A stretch of 64,000 nt of DNA. Source: Lycium barbarum (taxonomy: Eukaryota; Streptophyta; Magnoliopsida; Solanales; Solanaceae). Where the stretch lies: assembly GCF_019175385.1 (NCBI RefSeq), contig NC_083345.1, forward strand, positions 123,631,657-123,695,656, written 5' to 3'. Under the pieces are notes generated by a model. That model saw only the letters and a list, made by a program, of their open reading frames with translations. It searched no databases and was not told the DNA's origin. The position numbers and the translations under genes are program-made. Of this stretch, positions 45,933 through 58,424 are shown piece after piece. Position 1 is the stretch's first letter. Every line of letters begins with the position of its first letter.

Positions 45933-48900
45933 CTGAATATTGGGAATTTTATTGATATTGAATCGTTATTACAACTAATCAATGAAATTTGACTAACGAC
46001 AACTCTCAACTGAAAGCTTCAGCATCAATGGCGGATCACCTGTGAAAGAGATAGGAATAGAATGAGAGGAGATAGGAGAAGAGCGAAGAGAAATGAGAGA
46101 ATTAGAGAGAGAGAGTAATTAGGTTACCAGATATTTCATAACCCCTGGCCCAAATCTGTTAGCTCCATATTAATAGCCCAACTATACTAAAGCCCAACTG
46201 TCAATGAGCTGGCCCAACTCCACCGCCTCAGCCCAATTCATCCTAGCTGTCTGATGCTCTTTTAATAAAGTCCATGCCTGGATGAAGGTAATCATTCAAT
46301 AAAGTCCATGGCAATGTCTTGCCAGGGTCCTTCAGGAATAGGAAGGGGTTGTAACAACCCTGGAGAGTGAATGTTCTCATTCTCCGCCCTTTGGCACACA
46401 TCACACTCAGAAACCTATTTACAAACATCAGCCTTCATGTTGGGCCAGTAGAAGACCATTTGGATCTTTCTATAAGTGCCCTACTATCCGGAATGCCCAC
46501 CCAAAGGGGATTGGTGTAAGGCTTCAAATATCTTGAGTCTCAGATCGGCATTCCTGCCCACCAAGATCTTGTTTTGAAAACTCATAATCCCCTGATGCAA
46601 GATGTAGGAAGGTTTAGAGTTAGGCGCAGTAATAAACTCAGTCAACAACTGCAGTGCCATAGGATCATTGTCATAACTCTGAGTAATGTCCTACATCCAG
46701 GTAGGCTCAGCAGAAGTGATAGCATTTAAGGAAGAACCTTCCTCTTGTCTTCTAGAAAGGGCATCAGCCACCCTATTTTCTATGCCCTTCTTATATTGCA
46801 CCTCATAGTCTAGACCCAACAGTTTAGTCAGACCCTTCTGCTGCAGGGCAGTAGTCACTCTTTGTTCCAGCAAGAATTTCAAAATATGATGGTCTGTCCT
46901 GACTATGAAGTGGGCCCCTTGGAGGTAATGCCTCCACCTGTCCACAGCTGAAAGTAAGGCCATGTATTATTTTTCATATGTGGACAGCCCCAAGAGTCTA
47001 GTTGCCAAGGCCTTACTAAAGTAAGCAGTGGGCCTGCCTTCTTGCATAAGAACAGCTCCAATCCCATTTGCGCAAGCATCAGTCTCCACCACAAATGGTT
47101 TGGTAAAATCAGCCAATATTAGAACTGATGCAGAGATCATGGCAATATTAAGCTGCTGAAAAGCCCTCTCAGCCTAGTCATTCCACACAAATGCACTCTT
47201 CTTCAATAGATCAATCAGGGGCCTGCTAATTACCCCATAGGACTTGACAAATCTTCTATAATACCCAGTTAAGCCCAAGAATTCCCTAAGTGCTTTGAGA
47301 GACTTAGGTACTGGCCAGTTGGACATAGCTTCTATTTTAGCAGGGTCTGGAGCAACACCCTCACCAGTGATGATGTGCCCTAGGTATTCTACCTTTGATT
47401 GTCCAAATGAGCACTTAGACAACTTAGCATAGAGTTGTTCCTTCCTTAAAATTGTTAGAACCCCACTGAGGTGTTGAATGCGATCAACTAGTGATGCACT
47501 ATACACAAGTATGTCATCAAGGAAAACTAGGACAAATTTTCTTAAAAACTGTTTGAACACATGATTCATTAAGGATTGGAAAGTAGCAAGGGCATTAGTC
47601 AACCCAAAGGGCATGACCCTAAACTCATAATGACCCAAATGTGTCTTAAATGCAGTTTTATAAATGTCTTTTTCCCCCCTTCTAATTTGGTGATACCCAG
47701 CCCTTAGATCAATCTTAGAATAGATACAAGACCCATGCAATTCATCCATCAGGTCATCCACCAAAGGTATAGGGAGTTTTTCCTTAATGGTCATGGCATT
47801 TAATGCTCTATAGTCAATGCAGAATCTCCAGTTGTTGTCCTTCTTTTTGACCAATAAAACAGGGGATGAGAAAGAGGAATGACTGGGCTGAATTATCCCA
47901 TTGTTCAACATCTCATTTACTTGCTTCTCTATTTCATTCTTTTGGAAAAAATTATTCCTGTAAGGCCTGATGCTAATTGGAATGGCTTCTGATTTCAAGG
48001 GAGTGTAGTGGTTATGATTCCTTTTTGGAGGAAGTGTGGTGGGTTCCACAAATACATTAGGGAATTTATGCAACACTTCTGAGATGTCATTAGGTATTAT
48101 TGTTTCCTTTTGTGCTATTTCAGTAGCAGAGATAGTAAATAAATGTGCACATATAGTTTGACCCTTGATGCTTAACCCCACTAGCAGTCATCTTATTTAG
48201 CACCCCTTCATTATGAATCCCCAGTAGTTCCACTCCCTTACCCATGTGAGTTACTTGGGCCTTATACTCCATAAAGTCTGGTAAGACTGGATTATGGGCC
48301 TTCATCCAGTCTCCACCCAAGATCATATCATTTTCCCCAATCTTAATAGCTTTATTATATCCTCAAATACTATGCCTTGTATCTTTCAAATGAATTTTCT
48401 GCAGTAGTAGAGACTCAACACATGGTTACCATTAGCAACAGTAACCCTCATTGGTGGTGCTTCCATTATAACACATTCCATTCTTCTAGCAGTTTCTAAG
48501 TCCAGGAAACTACGTACTGCCAGAGTCTAATAAGATAGTCACCCTGTTCTTCTTAGATTCCCCGCAAAGCTGAACGGTATTTGGCATCTCAGTCCCTGAC
48601 AAAGAATTTAGGCTAACAACCTCCTCCATGATCTCAAAATCACCTTCCATTTTTGGTATTTCTCCATCACCATTTAGTTGATCCTCTTGCACTTCATTTC
48701 CACGATTCTCAGAAGCAGTAATGGCATTAAGCTGTTTCTGTTTGCACTGGTGATCATAAAAATACTTATCCCCACACTTATAGCATAACCCATTATTTCT
48801 TTTGTTATTATTACTCCTGTTGATTTGTCCACCAGAGTTAAAATTACTTCCCATGTTACCATAGTGAGAATTGGACTGAGTGGGAGCCCCTGTAGATGTT

Positions 48901-49276
48901 CCTCTACCCCATGTCATCTTGTTCTTTTTGTTCGTAGTGTCAATAACCCTTTCTTGATGTCTAGCTTTTTCTATCGCTTGACTCATAGTGGATGGGTTCA
49001 ACAACTTAACTGTGTTTCTAATGTATCTCTTAGCCCTTCCACAAACTCTTCAGGGATAGTGGGATTCCTTATCAACACCCATGTTTTCAGGTCCTCAAAC
49101 CTTTCTAGATACTCCACCACTGTTCCTTTATGCTCAAACTTCTTAAATTCCCAAATGAGATGGCATTTACTGCTCTCTGCATCTTGGAACCTCTTACATA
49201 TCTCTTCACAAAACTCTTGCCAGCTGATCCTGCCCTTACTTAGCTGGTAGGAGAAATACCAAGCCTCAGCCCTAAT
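45933..49276 (-). mobile_element. Ty3/gypsy element on the minus strand, truncated
   Basis: Gag begins near 49276 without its start or the 5' LTR; protease, RT, RNase H and integrase N-terminus follow leftwards. The integrase core is cut off near 46240. A probable 3' LTR lies at 45933-46202 (plus strand tgaatattggga ... gcccaactgtca). An internal deletion therefore joins integrase to the LTR region. Not the same family as the Tat elements (single RNase H, FLDD RT). Confidence 0.82.
46243..49276 (-). pseudogene. gypsy gag-pol, minus strand, broken
   Basis: Order on the minus strand. Gag 49276-49005 (EFCEEICKRFQDAE, PEEFVEGLRD). Zinc knuckle CYKCGDKYFYDHQC at about 48790-48750. Protease LLDSGST at about 48530-48510. 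RT 48181-47174 with WRFCIDYRALNAMTIKEKLP, MPFGLTNALATFQSLMN, VFLDDILVYS and GLTGYYRRF. RNase H about 47170-46700 with VETDACANGIGAVL, RTDHHILKFLLEQ and NRVADALSRR. Integrase HHCC 46540-46390 (HQSPLGGHSG, CDVCQRA), then IAMDFIE. Stops lie after WND (47174), near 46960, at 46691 and in integrase; a gap with frame change lies at 48182-48509. Confidence 0.88.
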
Positions 49277-50112
49277 ATTGTTCTAATTTTAACTAACAGA
49301 AGTTACCATGTGTCTTTCCTTAAATATCTCGGGCTTAATTAACACTTCAACTGATTGAAACTGTAAGCATATATTTGAAAAAAGAAAATGTTATAAATAA
49401 TTTCTTGTGGTTTTTTCTTCAAAATATCAAATATTTTAAAACAAATTCAATTCACAAAAAGCGACTAATTAATATGTATAACTGAATACAATGTGTGAAT
49501 TTGATAAGAACATCCAATGAGACCAAAATAAGATAAAGTTAAGTACGGGTACTAGAGGTGGCTCATGATAATTATTTGTCATATACACTTAAACCTCTCT
49601 ATAACAGCATTGTAGGGTCCGAAAATTTTCAGTTGTTATAGAGAATGGTTGCTATACACTTATAACAACATTGACATTTAAATAATACTTCGCTGTTATA
49701 GCCAAAAAAGATGCATAAAATCTAATTTTCATTTTTAATTGCCAAATTTTAAGCTTAATCACACTTTGTATAACGAAGGAAAATAGTTTAATGATGAAAA
49801 TATATATATTCATATGAAATTTTTTGTCATAAATAGTGTATTAAATGATCAAATATTTGGTCAAAATCTCTATACTTATTATTGGTAATCATAGATATTC
49901 TATTTTTATAAAGATGGTTAATTATTATATTACCAAAAAAAGAAGATAGATGTTATATGGGAGGTAATTTTACAAAGAGCTTACTGTTATAGAGTTAGTT
50001 GTTGTTGTTATAGGTGAAATGTTGTTATAGAGTAGTAAAATATAACATAAAAAATTGGTTCCGGAAAACTTGGCTATTATAGAGAGGTGCAGTTATATGT
50101 GGGTGTCGTTAT

Positions 50113-50319
50113 TGATAGATTATATAAATATTAGTTAGAATATTTTGTAATCTCCTATTTTAGGTTAGAATATTTTGTAATCTCCTATTTTAGGTTAGCT
50201 TTGCTTAACTTATTATTTGGTAGAATTAGCTCCTTAATTCTAGCCTAACATTACGGTTGTATAGTTTGTATACTAACCAAGTCAAGGAATGAAAGGAGAC
50301 ACGGAAAATATTTCCTACA
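50113..50319 (+). repeat. 5' LTR of copia element
   Basis: Contains a 33 bp tandem repeat (ttagaatattttgtaatctc ctattttagg, twice) shared by both LTRs. TATA-like tatataaata near 50121. Confidence 0.92.
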
Positions 50320-50421
50320 TGGTATCAAATTAGGGTTTCTTTCTTCTTCCTCCTTCCGCTACGCCCTAGTCCCTCTTTCTTCTTCCTCTTTCCGTCACCT
50401 TCACTCTCCAATACATCAGCC

Positions 50422-53400
50422 ATGGTCGATGCAACACCCACTCTGGTTAAGTCCTCATTCCACCCGGCCCTCGCGGTCTCGAATATCAAGAATCACATCT
50501 CTGTTACTCTTGAGATGGAGAACTCACAATACGGAACATGGGCCGAGCTTTTCAAGATTCATGCTCGTTCTCACAAGGTCCTTCATCACATCATTCCTCC
50601 CCCCACATGTAAGAAGAAGCCGACTCCCAAAACTGATGAGGAAGTCGAATTATGGACGACCATTGACGCCACCGTGCTTCAATGGATATATTCAATAATT
50701 TCGAATGATCTGTTAAACATCATCATCGAACCAGACGCTACTGCCATGGACGCTTGGGTTCGCTTGCGTGATATATTCCAAGATCATCAAAACTCTCGTG
50801 CAGTGACTCTCGAACAAGAATTCACGACGACTCGTATGGAGGATTTTCCCAATGCCTCATCCTATTGTCAACGTCTAAAGATCCTTGTGGATCAAATGAA
50901 AAACGTCGGGGCTCCTGTGACGAATAGCCGCCTTGTCCTTCAACTGGTTTCGGGTCTCACTGAAGCGTACAAAGGGGTTGGGACACAAATTCGCCATGCT
51001 AAGCCTCTCCCCTCATTCACAGAGGCTCGGTCTTCCCTTGTTTTGGAATGGTGTCTCACGGGTCTGGTTCGGCTATGGTAGCCGCGGTCGACGACGCTAC
51101 ACTGCCCTCTGACAACACAAGCTCACACCGAGAGAAAACCAAAAATTCCCACCACCACAATTCTGGGAATGGTCGTAAAGGTGGTTCTGGCCGCGGCTCA
51201 GGCGGCGGTAAATTCACCTCCGGCGGATGCGGTGGTTCAGGCCGTAGCAGCGGCGGTCCGCAGCCAGCGGGCTCCTCTTCGCAGCAGTGGCCTGCCGGAC
51301 ATCTTGGTCACAGGCAGTGGGTACCGCAGCCTCGCTGGGTTGCTGCTCCTCCCCCCCTGCCCGTACCCGACCACTTCTTGGGCTCGTCCCTCGCCCGGCC
51401 CACCACGGCAGCAAGGTATATTGGGCCCTCCTCCAGCCCAGAAGCTCTACACGGCAGCAGTGGCACCTCATAGGTCGTATGTTCCAACCGACATCGAGTC
51501 CGCAATGCACACCATGACCTTGAACCCGCCCAATCAAAATTGGTACATGGATACCGGGGCCACTTCTCATATGACATCCTCGGACGGTAATCTCTCGTCT
51601 TATTTTAACTTGAGCAATCAAAATAATGGTATTGTTGTGGGAAATGGTCATTCGATTCCAATTCGTGGTTGTGGTCATACTAGTTTGCCTCCCCCAAACC
51701 CCCCTTTATCCTTACGAAATGTCTTACATGCTCCTAAACTCATTAAGAATTTAATTCAGTACGGAAGTTTACTACTGATAATTGTGGCGTTATCCTCTCT
51801 TTTTTGGCATGATCGTTTGGGTCATCCGGAAAATTCTATTTTGGATTGTCTTAGGCTTAATAAAAGCATTGAATGTAATAAATCTAGTCATTCTAGTATT
51901 TGTCGTTCTTGCGTTCTTGGTAAACACATTAAGTTACCGTTTGATTCTTCTATTTCCGAAACTTTGATGCCATTTGATATTATTCATAGTGATTTGTGGA
52001 CCTCTCCCGTGTTAAGTTCATTGGGTCATCGGTATTATGTTCTTTTTTTGGATGATTTTTCGAAGTTTTTATGGACTTTTCCTTTAGCTAAGAAATCTGA
52101 TATTTATGCGAAATTCTTAGCTTTAAAAGCCCACATTCATACCCAATTTGAACGTCATATTAAAAATATCCAATGTGATAATGGGAGGGAATATGATAAT
52201 GGTCAATTCGGGAAATTTTGTGAGTCTAATGGGATGTCATTTTGTCTTTCTTGTCCACATACGTCATCACAATGGGAAAGCCGAAAGAAAAATCCGATCT
52301 ATCAATAATATCACTCGGACTCTCCTTGCTCATGCTTCTCTTCCCCTTCGTTTTAGCATCACGCCTTACAAATGGCAACATATCTTCTTAATATTTTACC
52401 AAGTAAATTATTGGGTCATGTTTCTCCTCTTCAAGTGCTATACCATAGAAAGCCATCTTACTCTCATCTTCGGGTTTATGGGTGTTTATGCTATCCCCTC
52501 TTTCCTTCTACGACTATCCACAAATTGCAAGCCCAGTCTACACCGTGTGTATTTTTGGGGTATCCTACGAATCATAGAGGGTATAAGTGTTATGATTTAT
52601 CGTCCAACAAAATCATTATTTCTCGTCACGTGATTTTTGATGAGAATGTTTTCCCATTTTCCAATTTACATTCTCCCACTTCAACTACTTATGATTTTTT
52701 GGATGATGGGATTTCCCCATTTTGGTTGCATCATATGGCTACTGATCTGGGTAATCGTCCCAGACCACCCCAAGCTGCACCCGTGACCCAGCCTACTATC
52801 CACCCTCCCACCGTGGCTCGTACTGCCGCCTCCCCTCCGTTGGCAGCGCATGGGCCAGCCGCCTTCGCTGCCGCCCTACCCTCTCCGTTGATAACTCCAC
52901 AACCAAACCCACCTACCCCTCTCACCTCTGCCTTGGTCCAACAGCCATCTGCTCCGTCTCCCACACCCACACAAACATCACCCCAGCCGCCCCAATCTAC
53001 AAATCTGCCCCGAATGGTGACCCGGAGTCAAAATGGTATTTTTAAGCCAAAACGTACGTTTAACTTGAATACCATGGTTACGAAATCCCCTCTCCCTCGT
53101 AACCCTGTGACCGCCCTTCGTGACCCGAATTGGAAAATGGCTATGGATGATGAATTTGATGCTCTTATTAAAAATGAGACGTGGGAGTTGGTGCCCCGTC
53201 CTCCTAATGTGAATGTTATTCATTCTATGTGGATTTTCACTCATAAAGAAAAGTCTAATGGTGATTTTGAGGGGCATAAAGCCCGTCTTGTAGGTGATGG
53301 AAAGACTCAACAGGTTGGCATTGATTGTGGTGAGACCTTCAGTCCGGTGGTCAAGCCGGCTACGATCCGTACCGTTCTCAGCCTTTCATTATCAAAGAAG

Positions 53401-54637
53401 TGGCCTATTCATCAGCTAGATGTCAAAAATGTTTTCTTACACGGTGAGCTCAAGGAAACAGTGTATATGCATCAACCTATGGGTTTCAGAGATCCCACTC
53501 ATCCGGATTATGTATGTTTACTCCGTAAGTCCTTATATGGACTTAAGCAGGCCCCGAGTGCATGGTACAAGCGTTTTGCAGATTATGTCTCTTCTCTTGG
53601 TTTTTCAAACAGCAGATCTGAAAATTCTTTGTTCATCTACAAAAAGGGGTCCGATATGGCATACATTTTACTTTACGTTGATGATATTATTCTGACTGCT
53701 TCCTTAGATTCTCTCCGATGCTCCATTATGGCTCTCCTTTCCTCGGAATTTGTTATGAAGGATCTGGTCCTTTGAATTATTTCCTTGGCATTCATGTCAC
53801 TCGCCATAAGGATGGCATGTTTCTTTCGCAGCGTAAGTATGCCGAAGAAATCATTGATCGAGTTGGGATGTCTTCTTGTAAGGCTACCTCTACTCCGGTT
53901 GATACTAAACCGAAGGTGAGCAGCACCTCGGGTGCTCCATATGATGACCCAACTCACTATTGCAGTCTCGCAGGTGCACTTCAATATCTTACTTTTACGA
54001 GGCCGGATATTTCTTATGCTGTTCAACAGGTATGCTTACTCATGCATGCTCCGCGAGAGGTTCATATGCATGCTCTTAAGCGCATCATCCGTTACATTCA
54101 GGGTACACTTGATTATGGTTTGCATCTTTATCGATCCTCAGTTACTGACCTTCTTTCCTACACTGATGCGGATTGAGGGGCTGCCCTGACACACGTCGGT
54201 CAACGTCTGGTTATTGTGTCTTCCTTGGAGATAACTTGATATCTTGGTCTTCGAAACGCCAACCTACCCTCTCTCGTTCGAGTGCTGAGGCGGAGTATAG
54301 GGGGGTTGCTAATGTTGTCTCCGAGTCATGCTAGATTCGCAATCTTCTGTTGGAATTACATTGTCCTATTCATAAGGCTACTATGGTGTATTGTGACAAT
54401 GTGAGTGCCATTTATCTTTCGGGAAATCCAGTGCAACATCAGTGCACCAAGCACATTGAAATGGACATCCACTTTGTTCGTGAGAAGGTTGCGCGAGGAC
54501 AGGTTCGTGTCCTTCATGTTCCATCCCGTTATCAGATTGCCGATATTTTCCCCAAGGGACTACCACAAGTCTTATTTGAAGATTTTCGGGACAGTCTCAG
54601 CGTTCGTAAACCTCCCGTTTCAACTGCGGGGGTGTGA
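50422..54637 (+). pseudogene. Copia gag-pol, broken
   Basis: Gag 50422-51081: [54 protein letters not shown] frameshift near 51050 leads into a Gly/Ser/Pro-rich linker. Protease 51540-51740 with WYMDTGATSHM. A deletion after LHAPKLIKNLI removes the usual pre-integrase linker. Integrase about 51800-52370: WHDRLGHP, CRSCVLGKHIKLPF, DIIHSDLW, CDNGREYDN; frameshift near 52280. RT 53130-53775 with DEFDALIKNETWELVPRP, DVKNVFLHGEL, SLYGLKQAPSAWYKRF and YVDDIILTA; frameshift at about 53770. RNase H 54160-54470 with SYTDAD then a [12 protein letters not shown], and VYCDNVSAIYLSGNP. The Pro-rich hinge 52770-53010 is typical between integrase and RT. Confidence 0.92.
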
Positions 54638-54840
54638 TAGATTATGTAAATATTAGTTAGAATATTTTGTAATCTCCTATTTTAGGTTAGAATATTTTGT
54701 AATCTCCTATTTTAGGTTAGCTTTGCTTAACATATTATTTGGTAGAATTAGCTCCTTAATTCTAGCCTAACATTACGGTTGTATAGTTTGTATATTAATC
54801 AAGTCAAGAATGAAAGGAGACACGGAAAATATTTCCTACA
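54635..54840 (+). repeat. 3' LTR of copia element
   Basis: Matches 50113-50319 except about five changes (ttatg for ttata, aacat for aactt, tattaatc for tactaacc, one base lost near aagaatg). Confidence 0.92.
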
Positions 54841-54856
54841 GTTATAGAGAGGTTTA

Positions 54857-57852
54857 CAGTCGTCTTTATTCAAAATATTAAATTAATGTCTTTAATTATT
54901 GGAAAGCATTGTATATGAAGTTGGTATTGGAATTATCCGGCAAAGTAAATGCCTCCAAATAAATTCTTTTTGAAATTTCGTCCACTTATAGGGCCAGCAA
55001 TTTCGTTGAGAATCTTGTATACTTGCTTTTGTCTTTATCAAAATTTCATAAATTCTTTTTTCTTTCTTCTTTTAGATATTTTATATAGTAAAAATATGAT
55101 GCTCCAAGTTGCAAATTGACAAATAAAGCTTTTCGTAAATATTATTCTTTAATAATTTCTCTTTAGTCCCAAAATAGTTTGTTCCCCTGTCGGCAGGCCT
55201 ATGCAAATGAGTTTTTCCTCTTCTTTTATTGCATAAAAAAATAGGGAAAAAAGTATTAAATCAAAAGCCATTTGAGAAGCTAAAAGGGAGGGGGGGGGGG
55301 GGGGGGGGGGGGTTGACGATTCTGATTGTTTGACAACCATATGGTAACTTCCAAAGCCAAGGGAAAGAAATACATTGGCAAAGCAATTTCCTTTGTTAAC
55401 TTCTCCATAACCATTTCTTGAGGGAATTAATCGAATCAAACCCAAAGAAAGCTTCTTAAAAACTTATAAGACTTCTCATTTTGGTTAAACATAATTAAAA
55501 CTATCCCGGTAAAAATTACTCATACTCGATATTTAATTTACACAACTGATCCGAATTCGAGTCATTTATGACTCATTAAAGATGAAAATGCTTTTTACCG
55601 AAGGTTTTTCTAGTTTTCGAAGCTTGAGATATCTGATTCACAGTGAAGGATTCTATCAATCCTATATATAATTTTTATGATAATTCTTTTTTCTTAATCA
55701 AGTAACTATTAGTTACTCTACCATCACACTTTATGTCATTATGTGAGACTATGGGAAGTACGAAGGTCAAACTATCTAATTTCTTTATGTCCTTTAAGTT
55801 TAAAAAAATTGCATATTGAGAAAAATACCTAGCATCCACATGTTCTTATACACTTGAATGTACATATCATAAAATTGTTAAACTGACCTGGAAATTGAGC
55901 TGGGGATCCACATATCAAATACTCATATCCACTATAAGCTACGTATCTATCACAAATCATATACTCCTAGTATTCTAGTACCTTATTCCTTATTACCCTT
56001 TGGACTCTTGAAATAACTGTCATGATTGTGGATGATATTTTCTGATGTATCCTTTTATTCTCCTTTTGGCCTTTTTCGGAATTGGATTTTTGCAGTCCAC
56101 AACATATTAATTATCCACATGTCAAATATTTTATGTGGATCACAAGGATGTTTCTGAGAATGGACACATGATGTACGAGACAGAGTTGTTATATTAAAGT
56201 AGGGTAAATGATAAAATTGAACTATAAAAACAAAAGTAAGCCCAAGATGAGGAAAAAAAAAGGATAACAATGCAATCACAATGAATTGTCTTTACATAAT
56301 CATCGTTACATAACAATAGATATAACCCAAAGATACAGTAAGATTGGCAACAACCAAAACAAGCGCGGTATTTGAAAATGAAAAATTAAAATATATGGTG
56401 AAGTGTCCCTAGGCTTCCACGTGGATCGAATTCCACGTCAATCTAATGTATACTTTCCATAATGACAGTTCACTTGATTCTAATTTAGTGGACAGCAAGT
56501 AAAGCACCCCATTTTAACTAGTCCACGTGGCGTCTGAGGTGGACAAAAGCCCCTTCAAAAATCATTGATGATCCAAACCTTGTGGCCACTAAAGATTATT
56601 ACTAACTTTTTTCTTTTTGCATTATTAGGGGATTAGGAAATGAAAAAAGAAAGCAAAAGAAGATGAGGATTGAATTTACACTTATTATTAGGTATATTTT
56701 GATTAATACCATTGAAACCGGAAGCGCTTATGCTATAAGTATATTCAAATTTTAAGTGAACCTTAATTAGAATTTCAAATGAAATATTTGTTCGAAAGTA
56801 TGAGGGTGTTTAGATTGACTTTTTAAAAGTAGCTTATAATCTAAAAGCTAAATGCAATAAGTCGGTGATATTCAATTTTTGACTTTTGACTTATTTTTGT
56901 ACCTTTGTGGCCTAAAAATAAGTGCTTAAAAGCACTTTTTTATCTTTCTCAAACACCACAAAAAATATATAAGAACTTAAAAGTCAACAAGCACTTAATG
57001 CATAGTTTCAACTTCCACAAACTTCTACGCACCTTTTTTGATGAATTTCAGTTCCAAACATTATTTCGTTTATCTTCAACTTAAATATTGACCTTCGGAA
57101 AAAACTTAATATCCTCCAAACATCTGCTTAATATTTTCAAAAAAGTCTTTTTGGCGATAGATAAAAGTTGAAAAATAAAGTTTAAAAGTTAAAAAGTCTA
57201 CTTTTTGGGTGTGTATTTTTATTTAAATATTTCCAAAAAATATATTCTCTTTTATACTGTAGTGATGAGGAAACTCTAATATATCTCATAATCCGACATG
57301 ATCACATTTGGAATTGTAATTTTTCAATTAGGCTAATGTGGCCAGCATAGATTAGTCATGGCATGTGATATACTCACTTATACACACCCTTTGCTAGAGG
57401 CAAGACCTTGAAATATAAAAATATTTAATCAAAATGTCAAATATAGTTTTTTTAGGCATTGTCAACTAATTCTTTTTTTTTTTTCAAGAAAAATTAGTCA
57501 AATAATTAAGTTAATAATTAACTATAAAGGGATATTAGCAGTTTTAGCCCCTCAAATATCAATATATTCTGAATTTTAGTCCTTATGATGTCTTATTAAG
57601 CACATTAAACTTTCAATTAATTGATATGTGCACTTTTGATCCCTCAAACAATGGATCTTCACAAATTCAACAAACTATTAAGTTCTAAACCATTTCATTA
57701 TCGATATATTATGTTAAATTTGTTATGCTACTCCATATTTGAGGGTGATATATAGTTCTAGAAATACGCTAAATATCACATATTTCTTATATGAAGGGAT
57801 CAAAAACACATATTTTACTTAATTTGAAGGTTAGATGTGCCAAGCAAATATT
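54857..57852. other. Intergenic, no gene; G-run and G-box motifs
   Basis: A run of about 22 G at 55290-55313 lies by ttgacgattct. Around 56415-56540 are three CACGTGG/CCACGT motifs in 130 bp (tccacgtggatcg, ttccacgtc, gtccacgtggc), like an ABRE/G-box cluster, 1.8 kb upstream of the ACR pseudogene. Otherwise AT-rich. Confidence 0.5.
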
Positions 57853-58086
57853 ATTCCTTCCGTCTCAATTTATGTGGCACCGTTTGACTTGGCACAAAAC
57901 TTAAGAAATAAGGAAAACTTTTGAACTTTGTGGTCTAAAACTAACTTTAGACATTTGTGTGTTATAAATCATTTCATTAGAGGTAAAAATGGGATTTTGA
58001 AGTTAAGTTGTTTCTAATTATGGAAAGCTGACTTTTTTTTTAGACGGAAAAAGAAAAGCGTGTCGTATAAATTGAGATGAAGAATA
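57853..58086. mobile_element. Stowaway-type MITE
   Basis: Left ccttccgtctcaatttatgt and right cgtataaattgagatgaag are imperfect TIRs about 230 bp apart in an AT-rich foldback, flanked by TA. Confidence 0.65.
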
Positions 58087-58424
58087 CAAGGACCAAAACA
58101 GAACTCATCAACAACAGAGGGACCAAAAGTGAATTATCCCAATAAAAAAAATAATAGTGACTCATATAAATTAGGGTGTGTGTACGTGGGGAGGAAATGA
58201 ACAAAGAATACTTTTTCGAGTTGTTGCAATATTATAGAGAGAAGAAAAAAAAATACTCAAAGAGAGGATTTTGTTAAGGATAAATAATCAAAGTGATATA
58301 CACTATATATAGAGAGAAGAAAAGTTGAGAAATGAAGTTCAACATGGAAATTATGGATATGGAGTGGCCTTTTTTTTTTTTTGGATGAATATGAAAAGCT
58401 GGTTTTTCGAATGACTACTCCAAG

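Larger units (their letters stand above)
50113..54840 (+). mobile_element. Complete Ty1/copia retrotransposon, recent but broken (4.7 kb)
   Basis: LTRs 50113-50319 (207 bp) and 54635-54840 (206 bp), TGATAGATTA...TTCCTACA, differing at about five positions (roughly 2.5%). The TSD gttat is at 50108-50112 and 54841-54845. Primer-binding site TGGTATCAAATTAGG starts at 50320; purine tract gcgggggtg ends at 54634. Gag, protease, integrase, RT and RNase H are in copia order. The protease surroundings (IVVGNGHSIPI) suggest the Ale/Retrofit lineage, from memory. Confidence 0.95.
49588..54856. mobile_element. Small TIR element split by the copia insertion
   Basis: Left end taaacctctctataac (49589) pairs exactly with right end gttatagagaggttta (to 54856). 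Without the 4.73 kb copia element and one copy of its TSD the element is about 540 bp, AT-rich, with internal ttatagagaatgg-type repeats. A MITE by structure. Confidence 0.75.

Noticed and set aside
54381..54566. Minus-strand ORF opposite copia RNase H
   Set aside because: Shadow of the plus-strand RNase H frame.
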